A DNA stretch of 64,000 nt from Natrinema gelatinilyticum (lineage in GTDB: Archaea > Halobacteriota > Halobacteria > Halobacteriales > Natrialbaceae): positions 620,001 to 684,000 of the forward strand of contig NZ_CP100756.1 of the NCBI RefSeq assembly GCF_024266705.1, in the 5' to 3' direction. The notes under the pieces are model-generated. The model saw only the letters and a list, made by a program, of their open reading frames with translations, was not told where the DNA came from and did not search any database. The position numbers and the translations under genes are program-made. Position 1 is the stretch's first letter. Every line of letters starts with the position of its first letter. Shown here piece by piece: positions 25,173 to 34,610 of this stretch.

Positions 25173-25467
25173 CCTCCTCGTCGGCGGCCGTCTCGGTGCC
25201 GTACTTTCGATCGAGGTACTCGACGATCTGGCCGCTTTCCGACATCGTAACCCCTCGCTCCCGATCGATCAACAGGGGAACCGACCGCGTGCCCGCGACG
25301 CGTTTGACGGCGTCACGCCGACTGTGTTCGCCGGCGACGAACCGGGAGCTGTACGACACGTCGTATCGCTCGAGTCGTCGCACGACTCGTTCGCAATACG
25401 GACAACCGTGCAGTCGATACAGTGTCACTGTCGGATCATCGCCGTCGAATCCGGTCGGTTCGGCCAT
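25165..25467 (-). CDS. Glutaredoxin-like / GST N-terminal domain protein
   Basis: 100 residues. The thioredoxin-fold start TVTLYRLHGCPYCERVVRRL carries the CPYC redox site. The cis-Pro lies in TRSVPLLIDRERG, and the glutathione-type SESGQIVEYLDRKYG follows. Haloarchaea mostly use gamma-glutamylcysteine rather than glutathione, so the thiol partner is uncertain. It is translationally coupled to the Cys-less redoxin gene that follows. Confidence 0.85.
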   Translation of the reverse strand: MAEPTGFDGDDPTVTLYRLHGCPYCERVVRRLERYDVSYSSRFVAGEHSRRDAVKRVAGTRSVPLLIDRERGVTMSESGQIVEYLDRKYGTETAADEEGV

Positions 25468-25624
25468 GACGAGGATAGCAGACCGGATCCCTTAAACTAT
25501 CACCCCCGCGGGAGTCGCTCGCGGAACTATCCCGGGGACGATCGAGCGTCTCCGAAGAGCAGGTGAACGCGCTCGAGCGATCGGTGGTCCGAAAAGCGAT
25601 CGAGAGCGGCCCAACACGACGGCG

Positions 25625-26155
25625 CTACTGAAACCAGTCGAACACCGGTTTCGGGGCGAACGAGGAAGCCCCGTACTCGAAATCGTACTTCGTGGCGAAC
25701 ATACCGCCGAGGAGAACGGTCACTGCGAATGCCGACGTTACCAGGTTCAGGAGCAGCCAGTCTACGGAAACCCCGTACAGCGTGGGATCGAACGGGGCGA
25801 ACAGTCGGACCCCGCCGGTCAGCGAATCGAAGACGAGGTGTGAACCGTATCCGATAGCGGCAGCCCGCCAGGGGCCGAACATGGAGAGGAAACCGATGAC
25901 GACGACCCCAGCTAGCAACGAGTGTGTCAATCCCCGATGGGCCCACAGGACGCCCTCGGCGTATCCGAGGGTCGCCAACGGTCGAAAGACGATGACGTCG
26001 ATGTCCGGAACGACGGCGGCGAGTGCCGTAACGAGGTACGGTTCGTGTTGTCTCGATCGAAAGATAATCATCACCAGTGCCAGGCTGATCAAGATATGGA
26101 CCCCGTCGGCGACCATGTGCACATATGGCATGCTGTGGTAACGGATAAACTGCAT
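25625..26155 (-). CDS. Membrane-bound metal-dependent hydrolase, YdjM/DUF457 family
   Basis: 176 residues with four to five membrane segments. Family histidines and acids are visible: MVADGVHILISLAL, VPDIDVIVFRPL, WAHRGLTHSLLAG (the H-R-G-x-T-H-S motif) and GYGSHLVFDSLTGGV. The family is annotated as putative hydrolase, but substrates are unknown. It stands alone on the minus strand. About 115-145 bases upstream lie two 13-base direct repeats (26266-26278, 26288-26300). Confidence 0.82.
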   Translation of the reverse strand: MQFIRYHSMPYVHMVADGVHILISLALVMIIFRSRQHEPYLVTALAAVVPDIDVIVFRPLATLGYAEGVLWAHRGLTHSLLAGVVVIGFLSMFGPWRAAAIGYGSHLVFDSLTGGVRLFAPFDPTLYGVSVDWLLLNLVTSAFAVTVLLGGMFATKYDFEYGASSFAPKPVFDWFQ

Positions 26156-26399
26156 GGTAAGTATCCGTCACTGACAGGAGTTAGAGACTGTCTCGAGCAG
26201 TTATGCCGATCCGCGAGGAAGTGTTTCCTCTGCACACGCACCAAAGTGGTCTCGTCAAAATGGATCGACGATGGTGACACCGCGGACCGACGATGGTGAC
26301 CAAAACGGTACGGCGGTAGTACCGAAACGAGCCGACGATATCGAAACCATGAATCGAACGTAGTTCTAGAACGACCTGTTCGAGGGGTGCGTCTCTCCC

Positions 26400-27269
26400 T
26401 TATCCGAATTTCCCGGTGATGTAGTCCTCGACGCGGTCGTGCTCCGGGTTCTCGAAGATCTTGTCGGTGTCGTCGAACTCGACGAGTTCGCCGCCGGTCA
26501 GGAAGACGGCGGTCTTATCGGAGATCCGGGCAGCCTGCTGCATGTTGTGGGTGACGATGACGACCGTATACTCCTCGGCGAGGTCCTCGATCAGATCTTC
26601 GATTTTCGAGGTCGCGACCGGGTCCAGCGCCGAGGCCGGTTCGTCCATCAAGATCACGTCAGGGTCGGGTGCGATGGCCCGGGCGATACATAATCGCTGT
26701 TGCTGCCCACCCGAGAGGTCCAGTCCGCTCGAATCGAGTTGGTCTTCGACCTCCTCGAGTAACGCCGCCCGCTCGAGGGCGCTGTGGACCGTCTCGTCGA
26801 TGTCAGCGTCCTTGCCCTGGACTTTGAGTCCGTAGGCGACGTTGTCGCGGATGCTCTTCGGGAACGGGTTGGGCGACTGGAAGACCATTCCGATCTTCCG
26901 GCGGAGTGCGACCGGATCGACGTCGTCGTCGTAGACGTTCTTCCCGTCGAACAGCAGTTCGCCGTCGACGCGGGCGGCGTCGACGAGGTCGTTCATCCGG
27001 TTGATACACCGGAGGAACGTCGACTTCCCACACCCCGACGGGCCGATGACGGCCGTGACCTGCTTTTCGGGAATTTCGATGTCGACGCCCCGGAGTGCCT
27101 GTTCGTCGCCGTAGTAGACGTCGAGATCGCGCGCCTCGAGCAGCGTTCGATCCGTCGTCGTGCGCTCGCCGGCGTCGCTGTCCGTCACGAGGGTGTCGGT
27201 TCCCGGCGTCGGGGCTGGTTGGTCGTCGGTCGGTTCCGTTTCCGAGGAAGTCATCTGTTTGTTAGTCAT
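26400..27269 (-). CDS. pstB1: Phosphate ABC transporter ATP-binding protein, copy 1
   Basis: 289 residues from the ATG at 27269, two bases after the pstA1 stop. An acidic 40-residue leader precedes the ABC domain: Walker [21 protein letters not shown] (PstB-type), Q-loop in [13 protein letters not shown], signature [20 protein letters not shown], Walker [14 protein letters not shown] and the switch His in [12 protein letters not shown]. It powers phosphate uptake through PstA1/PstC1. The 3' 347 bases are identical to pstB2. Confidence 0.95.
   Translation of the reverse strand: MTNKQMTSSETEPTDDQPAPTPGTDTLVTDSDAGERTTTDRTLLEARDLDVYYGDEQALRGVDIEIPEKQVTAVIGPSGCGKSTFLRCINRMNDLVDAARVDGELLFDGKNVYDDDVDPVALRRKIGMVFQSPNPFPKSIRDNVAYGLKVQGKDADIDETVHSALERAALLEEVEDQLDSSGLDLSGGQQQRLCIARAIAPDPDVILMDEPASALDPVATSKIEDLIEDLAEEYTVVIVTHNMQQAARISDKTAVFLTGGELVEFDDTDKIFENPEHDRVEDYITGKFG
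26413..26759. repeat. 347-bp block identical to pstB2 (copy 1)
   Basis: Line-by-line comparison finds no difference from 31038-31384 (constant offset of 4625 bases). A second identical block of 108 bases is at 26850-26957 (31475-31582). The sequence between and beyond the blocks diverges, including at synonymous sites, which points to gene conversion. Confidence 0.85.
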
Positions 27270-27271
27270 TG

Positions 27272-28162
27272 TTACGTGCGCTGTTGATATCGATTCCGGA
27301 TGATGATCGCGATCGAGTTGATGGTTAGTAAGACGACGAGCAGCGTGACGACACCGGCGGCGACGACGCCGTACTGGAACTCCATTTGTGGGTACGACGC
27401 CCAGTTGTAGATCTGCAGGGGCATCGCGCTGACCTTGCTGAGCAAGCTGTTTGGGATACCAAAGACCGTCGTCGGGGCGGCGATCATGATCAGCGGCGCC
27501 GTCTCGCCGATCGCGCGGCCGAGCGCGAGGATGGTCCCCGTCATGATACCAGGCATCGCCCGCGGCAACACGACATTGCGAATCGTCTGCCACTTCGTCG
27601 CGCCCATCCCATAGGACGCTTGCCGCTGTGAGTCCGGGACGGCCCGAATCGCTTCCTGGGCCGAAATGATCACGATCGGCAGGATGAGCAGGGCGATGGT
27701 AAACGCCGCGGCCAGCACCGACCCGTATCCGATATTAAAGAACCCGATGAACAGTCCCAGCCCCAGTAGGCCGTAGACGACCGACGGGACGCCCGCGAGG
27801 TTGGCGATGTTGAGCTGGATGAACTGCGTGAGGTACCCGTCGTCGGCGTATTCCTCGAGGTAGACCGCGGCGCCGACACCGACCGGGAAGGTGATCAGCG
27901 CGATCAAGAGCATGATCGCGACAGAACCGACGAGTGCGGGCAGGAATCCAGCTTCGTTCGGATTCGGATGCGGCGGGCTCGTGAGGAATCCCCAGTCGAG
28001 CCAGCCGACGGCGTCGACGGCGACGTTCAGGAGCAACGCCGCGAGCGAAACGATCCCGATGAGCGTTGCCGCGAGCGCGAGCAGACGGAACGCGACGTCT
28101 TTCGTTCGGCTGATCTGTCCGAAACCAGTATCCACTGCGTTTTCGCGCGTATCGGCCGCCAT
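27272..28162 (-). CDS. pstA1: Phosphate ABC transporter permease PstA, copy 1
   Basis: 296 residues, the usual family size, with six membrane segments. The permease coupling loop is [20 protein letters not shown] then [20 protein letters not shown], and the second half has [20 protein letters not shown] and [13 protein letters not shown]. The start overlaps the pstC1 stop by one base (TAATG), and pstB1 begins 2 bases after its stop. With PstC1 it forms the membrane channel. Confidence 0.93.
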   Translation of the reverse strand: MAADTRENAVDTGFGQISRTKDVAFRLLALAATLIGIVSLAALLLNVAVDAVGWLDWGFLTSPPHPNPNEAGFLPALVGSVAIMLLIALITFPVGVGAAVYLEEYADDGYLTQFIQLNIANLAGVPSVVYGLLGLGLFIGFFNIGYGSVLAAAFTIALLILPIVIISAQEAIRAVPDSQRQASYGMGATKWQTIRNVVLPRAMPGIMTGTILALGRAIGETAPLIMIAAPTTVFGIPNSLLSKVSAMPLQIYNWASYPQMEFQYGVVAAGVVTLLVVLLTINSIAIIIRNRYQQRT

Positions 28163-29085
28163 TAGCGATACACCTCCCGGTAGTGCGATGCGACGAGTTC
28201 ACTGACGAGATTCATCGCGAAGGTGATGACGAAGAGAGTCAGCCCGACCGCGAAGAGACTCTTGTACGCGGCGCCCTGGCCGACGATGTCGCCCGTTCCG
28301 ATCTGCACCATCGCGGAGGTCATCGGCTGGATCGAATTGAGGAACATCCCCGCCGGATCGGTCAGGTCGATCATCCGTGGTGTCTGGCCGGCCGCGATTG
28401 CGACGATCATCGTTTCGCCGATCGCTCGCGAGAGCGCGAGGATGAACGACGAGAAGATTCCGGACAGTGCCGCCGGCACCACGACCGACGTGGAGACGGT
28501 GAACTTCGTTGCGCCGAGGCCGTAACTGGCCTGGCGCAGCGAATCGGGAACCGCGCTCATCGCGTCCTCGCTGATCGAGGAAACCATTGGGATGATCATG
28601 ATTCCAACCATGATCGACGCCGACAACGCGTTGAACGTCGACAGCGGCAGGAACCGATCCAGAGCCGGTGTGACGTACACGAGTGCGAAGTAGCCGTAGA
28701 CGACCGTCGGGACGCCGGCCAGCACCTCGAGTGCCGGCTTGAGATAGGCCCGCCGGCGCTCGGAAGCATATTCACTGAGATAGATCGCCGTGAGAAGACC
28801 GATCGGAAGCGCGACCATCGCCGAGCCGATCGTGATGATCAGCGTCCCAGAAATCAGCGGGAGAACGCCAAACGAGATCGGTTCGTTTGTCGGAGTCCAC
28901 TGCGTTCCTGTGAAGAACTCTACGGGCGAGACGAGCCTGAAGAAGTCGACCGCGTCGACGAGGAGCGTCAGCAAGATCGCGATGGTCGTCAGGATCGAAA
29001 GCAGCGCGCACAGTTTGAACAGATACCGAAATAGCGTTCCGCGGGCCGTCCGGATCCCGTCGTGGGAGAAGTCAGGAACGCTCAT
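28162..29085 (-). CDS. pstC1: Phosphate ABC transporter permease PstC, copy 1
   Basis: 307 residues with six membrane segments. Recognisable PstC parts are FTGTQWTPTNEPISFGVLPL, ATYLSEYA-like LTAIYLSEYASERRRAYLKP, EVLAGVPTVVYGYFALVYVT, SISEDAMSAVPDSLRQASYG and ALSRAIGETMIVAIAAGQTP. It overlaps the pstS1 end by 4 bases and pstA1 by 1, so the operon is translated as a coupled unit. Confidence 0.93.
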   Translation of the reverse strand: MSVPDFSHDGIRTARGTLFRYLFKLCALLSILTTIAILLTLLVDAVDFFRLVSPVEFFTGTQWTPTNEPISFGVLPLISGTLIITIGSAMVALPIGLLTAIYLSEYASERRRAYLKPALEVLAGVPTVVYGYFALVYVTPALDRFLPLSTFNALSASIMVGIMIIPMVSSISEDAMSAVPDSLRQASYGLGATKFTVSTSVVVPAALSGIFSSFILALSRAIGETMIVAIAAGQTPRMIDLTDPAGMFLNSIQPMTSAMVQIGTGDIVGQGAAYKSLFAVGLTLFVITFAMNLVSELVASHYREVYR

Positions 29086-30056
29086 CCAGTCACCTCCGCG
29101 ATCTGCGCATCGAGTTTCTCGAGGTTTTCATCGCGCTGTTCTTCGGTGATCGGCACATAACCGACCTCTGAGACCAGATCCGTCGCAGCTCGTTTCATGT
29201 AAAACCGGACGAAGTTTCGGACGGCGGACTCCGCGAGCGATTCCTTCGCGACGTAGATGAACAGCGGTCGCGAGAGGGGTTTGTACTCGCCCGATTTTGC
29301 CGTCTCGATCGACGGTTCGACGCAGCCGTTCCCATTATCGATCGAGACCGCCTTGATCCGATTGGGGTTCTCGCTGTAGTACGAGAATCCGAAGTAGCCC
29401 ATCGCAGCTTCTGACCCGCGGACCCCCTGAACGATCGTTCGATCGCGTTCGGTGGCGTAGTAGTCGTTTCGGTGGTTCAATTCCTCGCCGAGAATGGCCT
29501 CGTTGAAGTAGTCGAACGTCCCCGATGTCGTCGCGGCGCCATATAGCTCGAACTCTTGATCGGGCCACTCGTCGTCGATATCGCTCCAACGGTTGGCACC
29601 GTCGGCGCTCCAGATCTGCTGGAGCTGTTCGACGGTGAGGCAGTCGACCCAGTCGGCGTTCGGATTGACCACGACCGTCAGCGCGTCTGTGGCGATCTGG
29701 AATTCGATCGGCGTCACGTCGTTGCTCCCACACTGTTCGATTTCGGCGTCGGCGATCGCTCGACTCGCGTTGTTAATATCGGTTCGTCCCGCACAGAAGA
29801 AGTTCCCGAACCCACCACCCGTCCCCGTCTTGCTGAGCGAGAGGTTGACGGTGGGGTATTCTTCCGAGAACGCGGAGGCGATCGCCTCGGTCACGGGAAA
29901 TACCGTACTACTTCCCGCGATGTTCACCTGGTTGCCCTCTGTGGCGAAGACGCCGGTACAACCGGCCAATCCGCCGGAGAGAGCAACGCTCGCCGCGGCG
30001 AGAAAATCTCGCCGACCGTGAGTGGCCGGCAGAGACGCCGTGGTATCTCTCGACAT
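29082..30056 (-). CDS. pstS1: Phosphate-binding lipoprotein PstS, copy 1
   Basis: 324 residues. The Tat signal contains GRRDFLAAASVALSGGLAGC with the lipobox Cys, so it is a membrane-anchored outer-face binding protein. Phosphate-pocket segments are VNIAGSSTVFPVTEAIASAF, SKTGTGGGFGNFFCAGRTDI, NNASRAI and the TTSGTFDYFNEAILG loop. It is the first gene of the pst1 operon. A 29-base inverted repeat and AT-rich promoter lie 30-60 bases upstream. Confidence 0.93.
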   Translation of the reverse strand: MSRDTTASLPATHGRRDFLAAASVALSGGLAGCTGVFATEGNQVNIAGSSTVFPVTEAIASAFSEEYPTVNLSLSKTGTGGGFGNFFCAGRTDINNASRAIADAEIEQCGSNDVTPIEFQIATDALTVVVNPNADWVDCLTVEQLQQIWSADGANRWSDIDDEWPDQEFELYGAATTSGTFDYFNEAILGEELNHRNDYYATERDRTIVQGVRGSEAAMGYFGFSYYSENPNRIKAVSIDNGNGCVEPSIETAKSGEYKPLSRPLFIYVAKESLAESAVRNFVRFYMKRAATDLVSEVGYVPITEEQRDENLEKLDAQIAEVTG

Positions 30057-30086
30057 CACCGGATCGAAGTCACAGAGTAGGTAAAT

Positions 30087-30115
30087 ATACTACTATTAGT
30101 TCTATATAGTAGTAT
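30087..30115 (-). promoter_or_regulatory. Inverted repeat in the pstS1 promoter
   Basis: ATACTACTAT (30087-30096) and ATAGTAGTAT (30106-30115) are perfect 10-base arms around a 9-base spacer. The right arm belongs to TTCTATATAGTAGT (30100-30113), found again before pstS2. Part of it may be the TATA box itself; the symmetry suggests a phosphate-responsive regulator site. Confidence 0.6.
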
Positions 30116-30308
30116 GTATCCAGATTCTAGACTGTCGGTATGGGGGCTACTGACGAGGGGGCCCGTTCAACGCATACGTATGACAACAGTTGTCGGTGGT
30201 CATTCTCTGCCAAACAAAAACCATCCGAAACCGGACTATACGTTGCAGAAATAGAGACGAGATATATAGATCAGGTACGTGCGCCCTCAGACCGGGTAAA
30301 ACGCGCTT

Positions 30309-31018
30309 TCAGAAGAGTAACTCGTCGCTACTTTCGATCGCGTACAGCGTCCGAGCGGCCACGTTCACTGCGTGATCGCCGATCCGCTCCACGTCCCGAA
30401 CGATTACGAGCGTTTGCGAGACGTCGGCAAGAACGTCATACGCTGACGAGAAAGTACCGGACTCGCCCTGGATCGCTTGGGTGTCTGTTGCGTCGATCTG
30501 CAGTTCGATGCAGGTCCTGACGGCTCGCTCGGTACCGGCGACACAGCGGGAGTCGAGTTCGTCATCTCGATCCGCAACCGCGAAACAGGCCGCCGAATCC
30601 GCGGCCGAGAAGGCGTCGGTCGCGTGCTCGACGAGTTCCAGCGCGGGCGCGGCGATCCGCTCGTAATCGGTGTTGGGAAGCGGTGACGACTCGGAGCCGT
30701 CTAGCGCGTACTCGGCCAGATTCGTCGCGAGATCGCCGACGCGCTCGAGGTCTGTAACGATCTTGAACGCTGCGCCGACGATCCGGAGATCGCCCGCAGC
30801 CGGCTGTTGGAGCGCGAGCAACTCGAGACACTCGCCTTCGATCTCGAGGGTGCGATGGTTGACGGTTCGATCCCCGGAGACGACCGTTCGTGCGAGCGCT
30901 CATCACCGGTAAAGAGCGCGGTGAATCCGTCGGCGAGTTGTTCCCGGACGAGGTCACCCAGCGCGATGACGGCTTCGTGAAGGCGCTCGAGCCGTGCCCG
31001 AAAGCCCTCGAGCGTCAT
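30309..31018 (-). pseudogene. phoU2: PhoU-family gene of the pst2 operon, interrupted by a one-base frameshift
   Basis: The N-terminal part (MTLEGFRARLERLHEAVIAL...FTALFTGDE) and the C-terminal part (ARTVVSGDRTVNHRTLEIEG, KIVTDLERVGDLATNLAEYA, VIVRDVERIGDHAVNVAART) are in different frames. At about 30897-30902 the minus strand reads GATGAGCGCTCGC; one extra G (GATGAGGCGCTCGC) would restore a continuous PhoU of about 236 residues. So a single-base deletion, a sequencing error or programmed shifting is present. Otherwise the reading is clean, with both PhoU signatures intact. It starts 6 bases after the pstB2 stop, as last gene of pst2. Confidence 0.8.
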
Positions 31019-31024
31019 CGTTTG

Positions 31025-31936
31025 TCACCCGAACTTGCCGGTGATGTAGTCCTCGACGCGGTCGTGCTCCGGGTTCTCGAAGATCTTGTCGGTGTCGTCG
31101 AACTCGACGAGTTCGCCGCCGGTCAGGAAGACGGCGGTCTTATCGGAGATCCGGGCAGCCTGCTGCATGTTGTGGGTGACGATGACGACCGTATACTCCT
31201 CGGCGAGGTCCTCGATCAGATCTTCGATTTTCGAGGTCGCGACCGGGTCCAGCGCCGAGGCCGGTTCGTCCATCAAGATCACGTCAGGGTCGGGTGCGAT
31301 GGCCCGGGCGATACATAATCGCTGTTGCTGCCCACCCGAGAGGTCCAGTCCGCTCGAATCGAGTTGGTCTTCGACCTCCTCGAGCAGCGCCGCCCGCTCG
31401 AGGGCGCTGTGAACCGTCTCGTCGACGTCGACGTCCATGTCCTGGACTTCCAGTCCGAACGCCACGTTGTCGTAGATGCTCTTCGGGAACGGGTTGGGCG
31501 ACTGGAAGACCATTCCGATCTTCCGGCGGAGTGCGACCGGATCGACGTCGTCGTCGTAGACGTTCTTCCCGTCGAACAGCAGCTCGCCGTCGACGCCGGC
31601 GCTATCGATGAGGTCGTTCATCCGGTTGATACACCGGAGGAACGTCGACTTCCCGCACCCCGAGGGGCCGATGAGCGCCGTAACACAGTTGTCCGGGATC
31701 TGGATGTCGACTCCGTCGAGCGCCCGGGTCTCGTCGTAGAAGACGTTCAGATCGCGCGATTCGATGATCGCGTCGCTGTCTGCTACCGTCGATCGGCCGT
31801 CCATGTCGAACGACTCGTCGAGCAGTGGTGTGGTCCCGGAGTCGGACTGAGTCATTGATTCCGGGACGGTAGATCCGCTGCCGTCCGTTCGCTGTTCGAC
31901 ACTGTCGTCGGCCTTTGGTGTGTCTTTTCGTGCCAT
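31025..31936 (-). CDS. pstB2: Phosphate ABC transporter ATP-binding protein, copy 2
   Basis: 303 residues with a 60-residue acidic leader unlike that of pstB1, then the same ABC domain ([41 protein letters not shown]). Differences from copy 1 are concentrated in the N-terminal third and in a short stretch around residue 190 ([20 protein letters not shown]), while the C-terminal 115 codons are the same at base level. It follows pstA2 by one base. Confidence 0.95.
   Translation of the reverse strand: MARKDTPKADDSVEQRTDGSGSTVPESMTQSDSGTTPLLDESFDMDGRSTVADSDAIIESRDLNVFYDETRALDGVDIQIPDNCVTALIGPSGCGKSTFLRCINRMNDLIDSAGVDGELLFDGKNVYDDDVDPVALRRKIGMVFQSPNPFPKSIYDNVAFGLEVQDMDVDVDETVHSALERAALLEEVEDQLDSSGLDLSGGQQQRLCIARAIAPDPDVILMDEPASALDPVATSKIEDLIEDLAEEYTVVIVTHNMQQAARISDKTAVFLTGGELVEFDDTDKIFENPEHDRVEDYITGKFG
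31038..31384. repeat. 347-bp block identical to pstB1 (copy 2)
   Basis: Partner of 26413-26759, same orientation. A second identical block lies at 31475-31582. The first mismatches appear directly outside these limits. Confidence 0.85.
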
Positions 31937-31937
31937 C

Positions 31938-33575
31938 TCAATCTCGTCTCTGGTACTTGTTGCGCAGGAGGATCGCAGTGCCGTTCATCATCAGCAAGAC
32001 GACGAGCAGGGTGAGCACTCCCGCAGCGAGAACCCCGTGATAAAACTCGGGTTTCGCCAGTTGGGCCCAAGCGTACAGTTGTCGCGGCATCGCGCTGAAC
32101 AGCCCGAAGAACGACCGCGGCGGGATGCGAACGACCGCCGCGACGCCCACCATCAACAGCGGTGCCGTCTCACCGATCGCGCGGCCGAGCGCGAGGATCG
32201 TGCCAGTCAGTATCCCGGGCATCGCGCGTGGCAGCACGACCGTCCGGACCGTCTGCCACCTCGTCGCACCCATCCCGTAGGCAGCCTGCCGCTGCGAATC
32301 GGGAACCGCCTGAATAGCCTCCTGGGAGGAAACGATAATGATCGGCAGGATGAGCAACCCGATCGTCAGTCCACCGACGACCACGATACCCGGCTGTAGC
32401 CCGCCGATCTTGACGAACAGCGCGAGACCGAGTAGTCCGTAGACGACCGAGGGAACGCCGGCCAGGTTCGCGATGTTGATCTCGATCAGTTCGACGACTT
32501 TTCCCAGTAGGCCCCCGTTGGGAGCGTACTCCTCGAGATAGATCGCTGCGCCGACGCCCACGGGGAACGCGGCGACGGCGATCACGATGACCATCATCAC
32601 GGATCCGACGAGTGCCGGATAAATCCCGGCCTCGCGGGGCGTCGTGTCGTGGACTTCGGTGAGGAAACTCCAGTCGAGCCAGACGGTCGGGCCGGCGAGT
32701 CCAACGATATCCGCGAGAAGGGCGCTACCGAGGACGCCGGCGCCGATTACGACGGGAAAGGCCAGGCCGGAAATGCCGTTCCCCCGTCTGATAACCTGCT
32801 CGACATATAGTCCGATCGGGACGACGACGATTGCCGTCAAAACGATCCACGCCATCGCTCCGATCCCGACGAGCGGACCCGCGACGATGCCGAGAGCCGC
32901 CATAGCGACCGTCGCACCGCTGGCGAGTAGGCCGGCACGGTCGCTCTCGCGAACGCGACCGATATGCCAGCCGGCCACCGCGGCAATCGGCACGGCAAAC
33001 GTCCCGACGAGTGACAGCGACTCCGTCGGTAACACCGGAAGCGAGAGGATCAGGGTACGGAGGCTCGGGATCGCGCCCGGAACGCCGACGATCGAAACGA
33101 CGAAGACGACCGCCGCGATCAGAGTGCGATCGTACGAATCGGTGTCGCGAACCCGACCGTACAGCTCGGTCAGGCCGACGGCGATACCCGTAGCCGCGAC
33201 GAGTGCGAGCCACTCGTGGGGCGACAGGATGTGCCTGAAGAAAATTACGACGCCGCCGGCGAGCAACGTCGTCGCGATCGGGAGGCCGAGCGACGTATAC
33301 GCCACTTCGCCCGCCGCCGGGTCGTATCGATAGTAATAGCCCGCCAGGACGAGCGCCGGTACCGGGACCAACACGACGACCGTTACCCACCAGCCAGGGT
33401 CGGCTGACAGGGGTTCGATCGCGTCGATGGCGACGTAGACGAGGAACACGAAGACGAGAAACAGGGTCAGCACGGTTGCGCCGAGACAGCCGGCTTTGAA
33501 CAGTCGGCCGCGGAGCTGGCTCACCTGTCCGTCCGTGCCGAACCAGGCGTCGACGGATTCGTCGGTGGTGGCCAT
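31938..33575 (-). CDS. pstA2: Phosphate ABC transporter permease PstA, copy 2, with large membrane insertion
   Basis: 545 residues, nearly twice PstA1. The first membrane helix ([20 protein letters not shown]) is followed by about 240 residues with seven or so extra hydrophobic segments (for example [60 protein letters not shown]). The normal PstA core resumes at [12 protein letters not shown] and continues [56 protein letters not shown]. The inserted bundle has no recognised domain; long PstA proteins may be usual in haloarchaea. The ATG overlaps the stop of a 17-codon frame (TGATG). Confidence 0.9.
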   Translation of the reverse strand: MATTDESVDAWFGTDGQVSQLRGRLFKAGCLGATVLTLFLVFVFLVYVAIDAIEPLSADPGWWVTVVVLVPVPALVLAGYYYRYDPAAGEVAYTSLGLPIATTLLAGGVVIFFRHILSPHEWLALVAATGIAVGLTELYGRVRDTDSYDRTLIAAVVFVVSIVGVPGAIPSLRTLILSLPVLPTESLSLVGTFAVPIAAVAGWHIGRVRESDRAGLLASGATVAMAALGIVAGPLVGIGAMAWIVLTAIVVVPIGLYVEQVIRRGNGISGLAFPVVIGAGVLGSALLADIVGLAGPTVWLDWSFLTEVHDTTPREAGIYPALVGSVMMVIVIAVAAFPVGVGAAIYLEEYAPNGGLLGKVVELIEINIANLAGVPSVVYGLLGLALFVKIGGLQPGIVVVGGLTIGLLILPIIIVSSQEAIQAVPDSQRQAAYGMGATRWQTVRTVVLPRAMPGILTGTILALGRAIGETAPLLMVGVAAVVRIPPRSFFGLFSAMPRQLYAWAQLAKPEFYHGVLAAGVLTLLVVLLMMNGTAILLRNKYQRRD

Positions 33576-33628
33576 CAGTAAGTCACCCCCGATTCGGTCG
33601 CCTCGTCGGCGATGAGAGTCCGGTTCAT
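33575..33628 (-). CDS. 17-codon coupling frame between pstC2 and pstA2
   Basis: MNRTLIADEATESGVTY starts at an ATG overlapping the pstC2 stop (ATGA) and ends in a TGA that overlaps the pstA2 ATG (TGATG). It fills exactly the 49-base gap and would let ribosomes pass from pstC2 to pstA2 by stepwise reinitiation. It may be a coupling device rather than a functional peptide; the exact double overlap is the only support. Confidence 0.35.
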   Translation of the reverse strand: MNRTLIADEATESGVTY

Positions 33629-34566
33629 TGATACTCCTCCCGGTAGCGTGCTGCGATGCGGTTGCTGAGCAGGTTCATCGCGAACGTGATCGCGAACAGC
33701 GTCAGCCCGATCGCGAACATCGAATAGTAGCCGGCCGTGCCGCCGGACAGGTCCGTCGTCACCGCCTGCACCATCGCACTCGTCATCGTCTGTCCCGAGT
33801 TGAAGAGGTTCGACTGCGGGTTCGTCGGGTCGAGCATTCGCGCCCGGCTCCCGCCAGCGACGACCACGATCATCGTCTCACCGATCGCCCGCGACAACGC
33901 CAGGATGTACGACGAAAAGATCCCCGAGACCGACGCGGGGATGACGATTTTCGTCGAGACTTCGAACTTCGTGGCACCGAGGCCGTATCCCGCCTGTCGG
34001 AGCGAGTCCGGGACGGCGCTCATGGCGTCCTCGCTGATCGACGAAACCATCGGAATGATCATGATTCCGACCATGATCGACGCGGAAAACAGGTTGAACA
34101 GGCTCAGATCGAGCCCGATCTCCTGGAGCCACGGCGTCAAATAGACGAGCGCGAAGAAGCCGTAGACGACGGTCGGAATTCCGGCGAGGATCTCGAGCGC
34201 CGGTTTGAGGACCGATCTCGTCCGCGCGCTGGCGTACTCGCTCAGGTAGACCGCGGCCGCCGTGCCGATCGGGATCGCGACCATCGCCGAGACGACCGTC
34301 ACGATGAGCGTGGCGGTCACGAGCGGCAGGATTCCGAGAATCGGGTCCTCGCTCCGGAGCACCCACTCCGTCCCGGTGAAGAACGCGTACGGGTCCACCC
34401 GCTGGAAGAACTCGACGGCGTCGACCGCCAGCGTAGTGGCGATACTGATCGTTACGAAGACTGTCAGCGCCGCGCAACTGAACAACAGTCCGTGATAAAT
34501 CCGTTCCTTTGCAACTCTCCCGTGTGCCGATCGCGTGAGATCAGCGTCGACTGATGTGTCACCCAT
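33625..34566 (-). CDS. pstC2: Phosphate ABC transporter permease PstC, copy 2
   Basis: 313 residues with six membrane segments and the same landmarks as PstC1: FTGTEWVLRSEDPILGILPL, AAVYLSEYASARTRSVLKPA, EILAGIPTVVYGFFALVYLT, SISEDAMSAVPDSLRQAGYG, ALSRAIGETMIVVVAGGSRA. It is clearly paralogous to PstC1 but diverged along its full length, unlike the pstB pair. It follows pstS2 by 44 bases. Confidence 0.93.
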   Translation of the reverse strand: MGDTSVDADLTRSAHGRVAKERIYHGLLFSCAALTVFVTISIATTLAVDAVEFFQRVDPYAFFTGTEWVLRSEDPILGILPLVTATLIVTVVSAMVAIPIGTAAAVYLSEYASARTRSVLKPALEILAGIPTVVYGFFALVYLTPWLQEIGLDLSLFNLFSASIMVGIMIIPMVSSISEDAMSAVPDSLRQAGYGLGATKFEVSTKIVIPASVSGIFSSYILALSRAIGETMIVVVAGGSRARMLDPTNPQSNLFNSGQTMTSAMVQAVTTDLSGGTAGYYSMFAIGLTLFAITFAMNLLSNRIAARYREEYQ

Positions 34567-34610
34567 GTTCTGTTCGTTTTCTCTCCGGAAAATCGGATCG
34601 GTCGTTCGCG

